Of a DNA stretch of 64,000 nt, positions 44,980 through 52,311 are shown piece after piece; position 1 is the stretch's first letter; every line of letters begins with the position of its first letter. Made by a program: the position numbers and the translations under genes. The notes beneath the pieces are model-generated. The model was not told where the DNA came from. It made no database searches and saw nothing but the letters and a program-made list of their open reading frames with translations. This stretch comes from Anabaena sp. WA102 (GTDB taxonomy: Bacteria > Cyanobacteriota > Cyanobacteriia > Cyanobacteriales > Nostocaceae). The stretch is taken from positions 744,001 to 808,000 of the forward strand of contig NZ_CP011456.1 of assembly GCF_001277295.1 (NCBI RefSeq), given 5' to 3'.

Positions 44980-45395
44980 ACTACCCCATCTTACTTCGTT
45001 GAAGATGGGGTTTCTACATCCCCTTAAAGCACATTCTGATGTTATGAGGTACAGTTTTTTATCGCAAAATTCGTAGGGGCGCAGGGCCTGCGCCCTCAAT
45101 TGCGCCCTCAATTGCGCCCTCAATTGCGCCCTCAATTGCGCCCTCCATTGCGCCCTCAATTGCGCCCTCCATTGTATTTCATAAGAACGAGAATTGCTGT
45201 AACTCATTATCTGTTCCCTGCTCCCCTTTCCCTGTTTCATGAACTTTGAGTAAGTAGTGAGACAGAATTAATTACACAATGTAATTGCGTAAGCGTTGCG
45301 TGGCGTTAGCCATATGGAACGAAGTGAAATGAAGCAATTCCAAGGGCTGTGATTGCTTCCCTTCCCTCGCAATGACTGTAAATATTTTTGTCCAA
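44980..45395. other. Intergenic region with tandem repeat and MITE
   Basis: Behind the ABC gene a GTTGAAGATGGGG-type hairpin occurs near 44986-45015 (CCCCATCTTACTTCG then GAAGATGGGG), a likely terminator. Then come a 12-bp tandem repeat and most of a family F element. No gene is seen. A 92-codon minus-strand frame here is only the tandem repeat read as RAQLRAQL. Confidence 0.7.
45091..45174. repeat. 12-bp tandem repeat CGCCCTCAATTG, seven copies
   Basis: 84 bp, seven units with two of them varying (CCATTG). A palindromic GGCGCAGGGCCTGCGCC precedes it. Confidence 0.9.
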
Positions 45396-45405
45396 TTACT
45401 TAGTT
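45252..45405. mobile_element. MITE family F, uninterrupted copy
   Basis: TAAGTAGTGAGACAGAATTA to TTTTTGTCCAATTACTTA, about 154 bp. Its right end overlaps the 3' end of the response-regulator gene (stop at 45396). Confidence 0.75.
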
Positions 45406-46157
45406 AGTACAGGAATTTGATTAGTAAATCTTTCTCTTGGTAATTTTGTTTGTGTTTGTGGAACATTAACATTCAAGATTTCCATGTTAAATCTGTATCC
45501 CACATTGCGGATAGTTTGAATTAAACTGGGTTGACGTGGATCAAGTTCCACCTTCTTCCGCAACGATAAAACATGAGTATCAATGGTGCGTGGGTTATCA
45601 ATAGCGTCAGGCCAAGCACGACGTAATAATTCCGATCTACTCAAAGGCACTCCTCCAGCTTGTGCCAAAACATACAATAAACTGAATTCCTGGGGCGTTA
45701 AATCAATAAACTCCCCTTGAAACCGCACCCGACGCTGAACTAAATCAATTTGCAAACTGCCATAATCTAAATAGGCTGGTGCAGTAGGTGTCCGGTTACG
45801 GCGGATAATTGCCTCAACCCTAGCCAAAAATTCCTGCATTCCAAAAGGTTTGCTTAAATAATCATCCGCCCCCGCTTTTAATCCCGTCACAATATCGGCT
45901 TCGTTCGTACGAGCAGATAACATAAGAATTAAAGGCTGTTGTTGACGATGTAACCAGCGGCAAAACTCGACCCCATCACCATCCGATAAATCCGCATCTA
46001 GAATGACTAGAGTGGGTTGATGGCTGATAAACACTTCTTTTGCTTGGTAAATACTGGCAGCTTGATGAACTCGGTATTCTAGTTGTTGCAAGTGCCAACC
46101 CAACAACGACCTCAGATGGGGATTCCCCTCAACAATTTCTATACAAACCGAACCCAC
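45396..46157 (-). CDS. OmpR-family response regulator
   Basis: 253 codons. The receiver domain covers about residues 5-118: the phosphoacceptor is in LVILDADLSDGDG, conserved Thr/Ser in MLSARTNEAD, and Lys in DDYLSKPFG. The usual DD pair near the N-terminus is reduced to VEGN, so phosphorylation may be atypical. The winged-helix DNA-binding domain (about 130-225) shows DLTPQEFSLLYVLAQ and RTIDTHVLSLRKKVE. No histidine kinase gene is adjacent. The C-terminal residues (FTNQIPVLTK) lie within a family F element, so this end was probably altered by its insertion. Confidence 0.88.
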   Translation of the reverse strand: MGSVCIEIVEGNPHLRSLLGWHLQQLEYRVHQAASIYQAKEVFISHQPTLVILDADLSDGDGVEFCRWLHRQQQPLILMLSARTNEADIVTGLKAGADDYLSKPFGMQEFLARVEAIIRRNRTPTAPAYLDYGSLQIDLVQRRVRFQGEFIDLTPQEFSLLYVLAQAGGVPLSRSELLRRAWPDAIDNPRTIDTHVLSLRKKVELDPRQPSLIQTIRNVGYRFNMEILNVNVPQTQTKLPRERFTNQIPVLTK

Positions 46158-46394
46158 AGTGGTAAAACCCCTTAGCGTTGATGAATCTCAAATTAACAAT
46201 CTCATGGTTAAGGTTTTGTAGTTTTTGTTACTTCAATAGACATATTCTTCACATTTCCCTCAAAAACCTTGCAGAAAATTTATTTTTTACTTTATTTACA
46301 GCCAAGCTAGTAGCTTTATTAAGTTTTTATTACGTTTACATTATATCCATAATAGGTAAATAAAATTACTTTTCTATTAATTGTAGCGACATGA

Positions 46395-46552
46395 ACTAGT
46401 AGTCTGTCAACCCGAAAATGACGGGTGAAGGCAAGCAGGGGGCAGGGGTGGGGGAGGTGGGGGAGGTAGGGGAGGTAGGGGAGGTGGGGGAGGGAAGAAC
46501 AGAAGTTTTTTCCGATCATTACCCATCAAAATAAATTTGACGAACTGCTAGT
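46395..46552. mobile_element. Inverted-repeat element with G-rich filler
   Basis: 158 bp; ends ACTAGTAGTCTGTCAA and TTTGACGAACTGCTAGT. The middle is GGGGGAGGT-type repeats, like the tract behind the lptC-like gene. Confidence 0.6.
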
Positions 46553-47184
46553 CACTGAGCGAAGTCGAAGTGCTGACCTCTGACTTCTGACCGGGAATTT
46601 TGGATTTTAGATGAAAAAAATTTGGTACAAATCCCCGTCCGTGAGGACGGAAAAATCCTCGCTGCGCTGCGCTGCGTACGCTTCGCTAACGTCAATCCCA
46701 AATTTTCAAGCTCTACACTTGGGGGCGGAATCAATCCAAAATCCAAAATCGAGTGATTCCTGACTCCTACCCCATATCATTAAAGTTTATTTTTAGCAAT
46801 CTGTCTTACTCCTTAAGAGATATGGTAAACTCAATAGGACAATCATTTACCAAAGGGAGTAGCACAAAAATCACACCCGATTATAACCAAAGGTAGAGAC
46901 AGGTTGTTATTTAGCCCGGAAACAACTAGTAAATTCTAAAACTTGATTTTACAGATTTATCCACTAATGGCTAGATTTGTATTCCCAGTGAACAACGTCT
47001 AAAAAATTGGATAAAAATAAATTACCCTTGTGGTTACAAATAGATAGCTAAACTCAAGCTATCAGATCAAAATCCTGACAAAAAATCGTAAAAATACCTT
47101 ACAAAATCAGCATATTTCCAATTTTTTGGCGTAGGATTTAATTAAGTTTTTAGCTGCTGGGGGGTCTCACCCAAGGTGAAAATA

Positions 47185-47200
47185 TTAACTTATAAGTTAA
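47185..47200. promoter_or_regulatory. Perfect 16-bp palindrome, possible operator
   Basis: TTAACTTATAAGTTAA reads the same on both strands. It lies 80 bp before the ATG of the small gene at 47281 in an otherwise repeat-free stretch. The regulator is unknown, and AT-rich palindromes of this size can occur by chance. Confidence 0.3.
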
Positions 47201-47280
47201 TACAGAAGAGGGAAGTGATACTTCATTAAGCGTGAATAATCATCTACAATTCTCATCGCAAAGAGATTAATACAGCAGTT

Positions 47281-47535
47281 ATGCTCCAAGACACACAAAC
47301 CATCCGCTACTACCAAAGACTTACCGACGCCTTCGTCGAATTATGGAATCGCGGTTATCGTATGGATGATATGCGGATGTATTTGGATGGATACCTTGCC
47401 GCACTTCGACATAGTAACATCATGGAACCATATTGGATTCATCGCTTAGAAGAGGAAGCCAGCCGTTATTTGTATGATGTATCTAACTTCGCAATGGTTC
47501 AACCAGAACCCGAAAAACAACATGGCTACTATTAA
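47281..47535 (+). CDS. Small conserved cyanobacterial protein (possibly DUF6761)
   Basis: 84 codons, ATG at 47281. The sequence TIRYYQRLTDAFVELWNRGYRMDDMRMYLDGYLAALRHSN and YWIHRLEEEASRYL is helical, charged and well formed, like short proteins seen across cyanobacteria. My family name is tentative. There are no membrane segments or cysteines. It has a long upstream region with a palindrome. The function is unknown. Confidence 0.72.
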   Translation: MLQDTQTIRYYQRLTDAFVELWNRGYRMDDMRMYLDGYLAALRHSNIMEPYWIHRLEEEASRYLYDVSNFAMVQPEPEKQHGYY

Positions 47536-48067
47536 AGGTACTATCCGATTTTGCTAACTAGCCTACTACCGCCGATGATCATAGCACGATCTTTGCCTTG
47601 GTCAATGGGGTATAGGGGACTAAATTTGGGAAATACTGCAATTAGTATGAAATCAAGCCCCCTTAGTTGTACATCACTAAGGGGAATTTTTTTGTTTATT
47701 TGTCAATTTAGAAGATTATTAACCATACATTAAGTAGGTTGGCGTTGAAAATTGTCGTTATGGCAAGGCAAAAGGCACTCATGCAAGAGGCAAGAGTGAA
47801 GAGGGTTTGGGCGATTTTACATTTCTTTACACAGTTTGGTTTTATTGTGTTCACCTACTTACAGTCATTGGGAGGGAAGGGAAGCAATCACAACCCTGGC
47901 GATTGTTTCATTTCACTTCGTTCCATATGGCTTACGCCACGCAACGCTTACGCCATGACATTGTGTAATCAATTCTGTATCACTACTTGTATGAGCATTT
48001 ATAGACTACAGTTTACGAATATTCTTGAGTAAAATTGACATTGAATAGGTTGAAACTTAGGGTAAAT
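47536..48067. other. Intergenic region with joined MITEs
   Basis: Contains a CCCCCTTAGTTG/CACTAAGGGGA hairpin at about 47659-47683 with a following T-rich run, a likely terminator for the small gene. Then come family A copy 8 (47731-47861) and, directly joined at its TA, the right-hand part of a family F element (to about 47989). The F element's left end is missing. No gene is present. Confidence 0.7.
47731..47861 (-). mobile_element. MITE family A, copy 8
   Basis: 131 bp, inverted orientation, TAAGTAGGTTGG to CACCTACTTA. It is followed at once by CAGTCATTGGGAGGG of a family F element, the same junction point used by the nested insertion at 27441-27569. Confidence 0.85.
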
Positions 48068-49264
48068 ATGTTGCAAATTCTTGACTCTACTTTAAGAGAA
48101 GGAGAACAAACTCCAGGAGTTTATTTTTCTCCAGACAAAAAAATGATAATTGCCCAATTTTTAGATCAGATAGGAGTTGATATTATTGAAGTGGGTAATC
48201 CCGCAGTAGATCGAGAAATAGCTTTAGCTATCACGCGCATTTCTCAAGCAGGACTTAAGGCGAAAATAGGCGCTCATTCCCTTTGTAAAATAGATCATGT
48301 GCAAAAAGCTTTAGATTGTGGTATTGATTTTTTAGGGATATTTTTTAGTGTTTCTAAAAAGCGATTAGAACAAGATTATAATATTGATTTAGATGTAGCA
48401 ATTGAAAAGATTATTGAAGTAGTTACTTTTGCCAAAGAACAGAAGCATGACTTATTAATTAGATATACAGCAGAAGATACAGTGCGATCGCCTATAGAAA
48501 ATGTCATTGCCGCAGCCAGTGCCGCAGTCAAAGCAGGAGTGAATATCATTAGTATAGCAGATACAACTGGCTACTCCACACCTTTCCATCCCCAGCGTAG
48601 TATGTATTTTTATGTCAAAACCCTAAAAGAAGAATTAGGAAATCGTGGTTTATATCCACAGATAGAGGTGCATTGTCATAATGATAAAGGTTTAGCTTTA
48701 GCCAATGCCTTAGATGCCTATAGAGGAGGCGCAGACATTATTGATGTAGCCACAATGGGATTAGGAGAAAGAGCAGGAATTGTTGATTTAGCTGAACTAT
48801 TAATCAATTTAATAGATATGGGTGAAAAAGAAAAAAAATGGCAACTTAACTATCTAGAAGAGTTATATAAATTCGTGAGTCAGCACTCTCATATTCCCAT
48901 TCCTCCCCATCAAGCTATCACCGGAAAAAATGCCTTTACCCACTATGCTGGAGTTCATGTTAAAGCTGTAGCCAAAAATGAGGAACTTTATCAAAGTTTA
49001 AATCCGCAACTTCTCGGCAAACAAAGTAGTTTTGCATTAGGAATGCAATCAGGATATACTGCTGTGCAAATGGCACTGAAGCAAATTGGTCAAGGAGAAC
49101 TAGCTGAAAATAAAGACCTTGTAGATAAAATTCTCCAAGAGATTAAAGTAATTGCCAAAAGAGGAACTCCCATTGATATCGAAGCAGAACTACCGAAAAT
49201 TATAGAACAATTTAGTGTAGCAACACATCCATTCGGGAACGATATTTGTAATTTATCTGTTTGA
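48068..49264 (+). CDS. Isopropylmalate/homocitrate synthase family enzyme
   Basis: 398 codons from the ATG at 48068; an upstream start at 48035 adds eleven unlikely residues. It is a DRE-TIM metallolyase: DSTLREGEQTPGV carries the Arg/Asp/Glu active site and VHCHNDKGLALANA the metal-binding HxH. The chain ends soon after the catalytic TIM barrel and the HAGVHVKAVAKN subdomain, without the leucine-sensing regulatory domain of LeuA. Candidates are homocitrate synthase (NifV), benzylmalate synthase (HphA) or a similar acetyl-CoA plus 2-oxoacid condensing enzyme. No nif or hph neighbour is visible. It is followed by an MFS exporter gene, which suggests a small specialised pathway. Confidence 0.8.
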   Translation: MLQILDSTLREGEQTPGVYFSPDKKMIIAQFLDQIGVDIIEVGNPAVDREIALAITRISQAGLKAKIGAHSLCKIDHVQKALDCGIDFLGIFFSVSKKRLEQDYNIDLDVAIEKIIEVVTFAKEQKHDLLIRYTAEDTVRSPIENVIAAASAAVKAGVNIISIADTTGYSTPFHPQRSMYFYVKTLKEELGNRGLYPQIEVHCHNDKGLALANALDAYRGGADIIDVATMGLGERAGIVDLAELLINLIDMGEKEKKWQLNYLEELYKFVSQHSHIPIPPHQAITGKNAFTHYAGVHVKAVAKNEELYQSLNPQLLGKQSSFALGMQSGYTAVQMALKQIGQGELAENKDLVDKILQEIKVIAKRGTPIDIEAELPKIIEQFSVATHPFGNDICNLSV

Positions 49265-49346
49265 GTTCAGGAATGAATTAAGAATTAAGTTCACCCTTGC
49301 TTATTTTGTCTTAATTATTCCTACTGCTTCTTTTTGACTCCTGATA

Positions 49347-49597
49347 TAAGTAGGTGAACACAATAAAACCAATCTGTGTAAGTAGGTGAACACAATAAAA
49401 CCAAACTGTGTAAAGAAATGTAAAATCGCCCAAACCCTCTTCACTCTTGCCTCTTGCCTCTTGCCTTTTGCCTTTTGCCTTGCCATAACGACAATTTTCA
49501 ACACCAACCTACTTAAAGAAAAGTAAAATCGCCCAAACCCTCTTCACTCTTGCCTCTTGCCTTGCCATAACGACGATTTTCAATGCTAACCTACTTA
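49347..49597 (+). mobile_element. MITE family A, copy 9, interrupted by copy 10
   Basis: The outer element begins TAAGTAGGTG at 49347, is split after CTGTGTA at 49380, and resumes with AAGAAAAGTAAAATCG at 49516 to end ACCTACTTA at 49597. Without the insert and one TA it is a normal copy of about 116 bp. Confidence 0.9.
49379..49515 (+). mobile_element. MITE family A, copy 10 (inserted in copy 9)
   Basis: 137 bp, TAAGTAGGTG to ACCTACTTA, placed in a TA of copy 9 with that TA present on both sides. This shows the target duplication directly. Confidence 0.9.
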
Positions 49598-49601
49598 CAA
49601 T

Positions 49602-51092
49602 ATGTTAAAAACTCAAGAACCTGAATTTAATTGTCTCAAAACTGAAATCAAACCATCTGCAAAATGGTGGACTATACTGAGCGTTAGTATTGGTGTATTT
49701 ATCTTTTCCTTAGATGTTTATATAGTTAATCTAGCTCTACCAATAATGCTGGAATCACTACATACGACCTTTGCAAATAGTCAATGGGTAGTATTGAGTT
49801 ACCTGTTAGCAATATCTATTTTTGTTTTGAGTGCTTCTAAATTAGGCGATATATGGAGTAAAAAGAAGTTGTACATTATCGGTATGATAGTGTTTACAAT
49901 TAGTTCTTTGCTATGTGGACTTGCCCCAAATATAGGCTTTTTAATAGCTTTTCGTGCCATTCAAGGAGTAGGGGCTGCATTTATCTCAGGACTAGGAACA
50001 GCGATGATTGTAGAAGCTTTCCCAGTGGAAGAACGAGGGCTGGGTTTAGGTATTCGCGCTGGAGTATTTGGTTTAGGAATGATGTTGGGACCAACAATAG
50101 GAGGTTTATTAGTTAGTATCGGAGATTGGCCTTTAATTTTCTTTATTAATGTGCCAATTGGGATTATAGGGATTTTAATTATGGCTTATTTTGTCCCCCC
50201 TTCTATTGTTAATGGAGAAAAACAACAGTTTGATATCATAGGAACTATAGTTATCACATTTATATTAACTTGCTTTATATTGGCAATAACCTTATTAGAA
50301 GAACAGAATCATGACTTAAATATCATTCTAGCTTTACTATTTTTATCTATGATTAGTTTAGCTTTTCTCATCTTCATAGAAATGCGGACTGTCACCCCTA
50401 TTTTAGATTGGAAAATTTTTAGATCTTTAGACTTAAGTTTAGGTTTAGGATTGCGGTTTATAGGTAACTTCGTGATTGCCGGATCAATCTTTATCCTCCC
50501 TTTCTTTTTCAAACTAGTCAAACAATATCCTACTAATAAAGCTGGTTTTCTATTAGCAATTCCACCGATTATCATTGTTTTAACCGCACCTATGGCTGGG
50601 ACGCTTTCTGATAAATTTGGCTCACGGATTATTAGCATAACAGGATTATTATTAATGGCTATTGGCTGCTTTTTAATCAGCACATTTAACGCAGAATTAA
50701 CGATAATCAATTATATAATTGCAATTATTCCCTATGGGTTGGGTATAGGAATGTTTCAATCTCCCAACAATAGCGCCATTATGGGAGCAGCACCACAAGA
50801 TAGTTTAGGGATTGCTTCGGGTTTATTATCCTTGTCACGAATATTAGGACAAACTATAAGTGTGCCATTAGTGGGAGCTATATTTTCATTTGTGACTCTT
50901 AACAATACTCAACTAAACACAAATATTAATATCACTAATGCACCTGTTGCATCATTAGTTTTAGGTACACAAATTACTTTTCGCTTCATTACTATTCTCT
51001 TAGTTATTTCTACAATATTTGCAATTTATTTATGGTGGATTAAACAAAAGCGAGTATCAATGGAAAAACTCATTTCTGATATAAGTAGGTGA
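49602..51092 (+). CDS. MFS drug-resistance-type transporter (DHA2, EmrB/QacA)
   Basis: 496 codons, about 14 membrane segments. Motif A-like GDIWSKKKLYIIG follows the second segment. Motif C-like GLGMMLGPTIGGLLVS is in segment 5, and FFINVPIGIIGI is typical of the DHA2 branch. It would export small organic compounds with proton antiport. The start ATG at 49602 lies 5 bp beyond a family A element. The C-terminus (after LISD, ISR-stop) is encoded by the first bases of another family A element at 51082. The gene is thus bracketed by mobile elements on both sides. Confidence 0.92.
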   Translation: MLKTQEPEFNCLKTEIKPSAKWWTILSVSIGVFIFSLDVYIVNLALPIMLESLHTTFANSQWVVLSYLLAISIFVLSASKLGDIWSKKKLYIIGMIVFTISSLLCGLAPNIGFLIAFRAIQGVGAAFISGLGTAMIVEAFPVEERGLGLGIRAGVFGLGMMLGPTIGGLLVSIGDWPLIFFINVPIGIIGILIMAYFVPPSIVNGEKQQFDIIGTIVITFILTCFILAITLLEEQNHDLNIILALLFLSMISLAFLIFIEMRTVTPILDWKIFRSLDLSLGLGLRFIGNFVIAGSIFILPFFFKLVKQYPTNKAGFLLAIPPIIIVLTAPMAGTLSDKFGSRIISITGLLLMAIGCFLISTFNAELTIINYIIAIIPYGLGIGMFQSPNNSAIMGAAPQDSLGIASGLLSLSRILGQTISVPLVGAIFSFVTLNNTQLNTNINITNAPVASLVLGTQITFRFITILLVISTIFAIYLWWIKQKRVSMEKLISDISR

Positions 51093-51211
51093 ACACAATA
51101 AAACCAAAGTGTGTAAAGAAAAGTAAAATCGCCTAAAGCTTCTTCACTCTTGCCTCTTGCCTTTTGCCTCTTGCCTTCCCAAAACGACAATTTTCAATGC
51201 TAACCTACTTA
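51082..51211 (+). mobile_element. MITE family A, copy 11 (forms the MFS gene's 3' end)
   Basis: 130 bp, TAAGTAGGTG to ACCTACTTA. Its first bases encode the last residues and TGA stop of the MFS gene. Confidence 0.9.
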
Positions 51212-51222
51212 GATACCTGACT

Positions 51223-51351
51223 TAAGGGACTTCCAATTAAAAAAATACCCAAAAATTTCTTGTGGTGCGGGCCGAAAAGCCCGCTAACCATCAAGGACGG
51301 GCAGGATGCCCATCCCACAAAATTGGGTAATTTATTTTTTGGTGTTCCCTA
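51223..51351. mobile_element. Family B-ended element with different interior
   Basis: TAAGGGACTTCCAATTAAAA to TTTGGTGTTCCCTAA, with the TGTGGTGCGGGC inverted repeat (51261-51319) as its middle. Its right TA is the left TA of the next family A copy. Confidence 0.65.
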
Positions 51352-51465
51352 AGTAGGTGAACACAATAAAACCAAACTGTGTAAAGAAACGTAAAATCGC
51401 CCAAAACTCTCTCCCTGTTCCCTGTTCCCTTGCCATAACGACAATTTTCAACGCCAACCTACTTA
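51350..51465 (+). mobile_element. MITE family A, copy 12
   Basis: 116 bp; TAAGTAGGTG to ACCTACTTA. The usual TTGCCTC tract is replaced by CCCTGTTCCCTGTTCCC. Confidence 0.85.
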
Positions 51466-51477
51466 TTTAAGAAGTCA

Positions 51478-52311
51478 TTAATCTGGATTGGATTTTAAAT
51501 GGATGGTTTCCTCAGATAATTGACACAATTCTTCTAGGGATATCTTTTTGTCATTGTATAATTCTTCAATCTTCTTGGTAGCAGCTTCTAAAATTTCCTG
51601 ACCACTTCTGATTTCGATGTTTAATTTATTTAGATTTTCATCAAAAACCACAAATAGCGATATATTTCTCCCAATAGTTTGTGTACTACCTTTCACCTTA
51701 AAATCAGTCACAAATTTACCTTCTGTGGGGACATGAAGAGGTAAATGGCAAGATTGAATAATGTCCTGAATATCTGCAAGTTGTAGCCTGGAAATTGGGG
51801 TAATTTTCACTTCTATATTCACAAATTCTGCTAAGTCTGGTTGCTTAATTACAACATCTTCTAATGACTCATATTGAAATATAATTTTCCCGGCTAAATT
51901 ATCAGTAATTGCATAAATTTGCATAGAGTATGGAGGTTTAGGTACAGAACCCTGTGCATAGAATAAACTCCCCTCTGCTGTGACAGTGATTTGAGATGTA
52001 TCTGCTAGAGTTTGTAAAGATTGCAGATTAGCAATAGTGCTTTTAACAAATACAGAATCTAGTCCTAAGATAGACGCTAAATCATTAGCGGTAGGTGGGG
52101 GATTAAACTCCATACCAGCACGAATAATAAACTCTTCTAAGACATTAAATTTGCGAGATTCTTTAATAGTTAATTCTAAGAAATTTTGAGTTACTGTATA
52201 GCCAAATAGACGTGCAGCTAAAACTAACAAACCAGAATTTTCAGTTTCAATTTTCTCAACTATATATTTTAGATTTTCATCAATCTGTTTAACTACAGAA
52301 GCAGGAAACAT
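51478..52311 (-). CDS. Partner protein of SF1 helicase, unknown family
   Basis: 277 codons from the ATG at 52309-52311, chosen because GGAGG lies eight bases upstream; the longer frame from 52410 runs antiparallel-free but without support. Residues 55-110 contain a winged-helix-like part (PPTANDLASILGLDSVFVKSTIANLQSL). The rest is beta-rich (SMQIYAITDNLAGKIIFQYE, FVTDFKVKGSTQTIGRNISLF) with a helical end. I do not recognise the family. Its first 23 bases overlap the end of the helicase gene, so the two proteins are made together and probably act together. Confidence 0.7.
   Translation of the reverse strand: MFPASVVKQIDENLKYIVEKIETENSGLLVLAARLFGYTVTQNFLELTIKESRKFNVLEEFIIRAGMEFNPPPTANDLASILGLDSVFVKSTIANLQSLQTLADTSQITVTAEGSLFYAQGSVPKPPYSMQIYAITDNLAGKIIFQYESLEDVVIKQPDLAEFVNIEVKITPISRLQLADIQDIIQSCHLPLHVPTEGKFVTDFKVKGSTQTIGRNISLFVVFDENLNKLNIEIRSGQEILEAATKKIEELYNDKKISLEELCQLSEETIHLKSNPD

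Larger units (their letters stand above)
46158..47280. other. Long intergenic region
   Basis: About 1.1 kb. At 46395-46552 is an inverted-repeat element (ACTAGTAGTCTGTCAA and TTTGACGAACTGCTAGT ends) that encloses a G-rich tandem repeat (46438-46495). Next is a short palindromic GTCCGTGAGGACGGA near 46636. The last 450 bp (46800-47280) are free of known repeats and include a perfect 16-bp palindrome at 47185-47200. I see no gene. Confidence 0.65.
49265..49601. other. Spacer filled by nested MITE A copies
   Basis: Of 337 bp, 251 belong to the nested pair of family A elements. Only about 80 bp behind the synthase gene are other sequence, and no promoter for the MFS gene is obvious outside the elements. 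Confidence 0.8.

Noticed and set aside
46845..46870. CAAAGGGAGTAGC, resembling the start of a yybP-ykoY manganese riboswitch
   Set aside because: The other conserved parts of that riboswitch are not found downstream, and the next gene is not a metal transporter.
47739..48032. 97-codon plus-strand frame before the synthase gene
   Set aside because: It consists of family A copy 8 joined to part of a family F element; the same peptide appears from other copies, for example 49301-49507.
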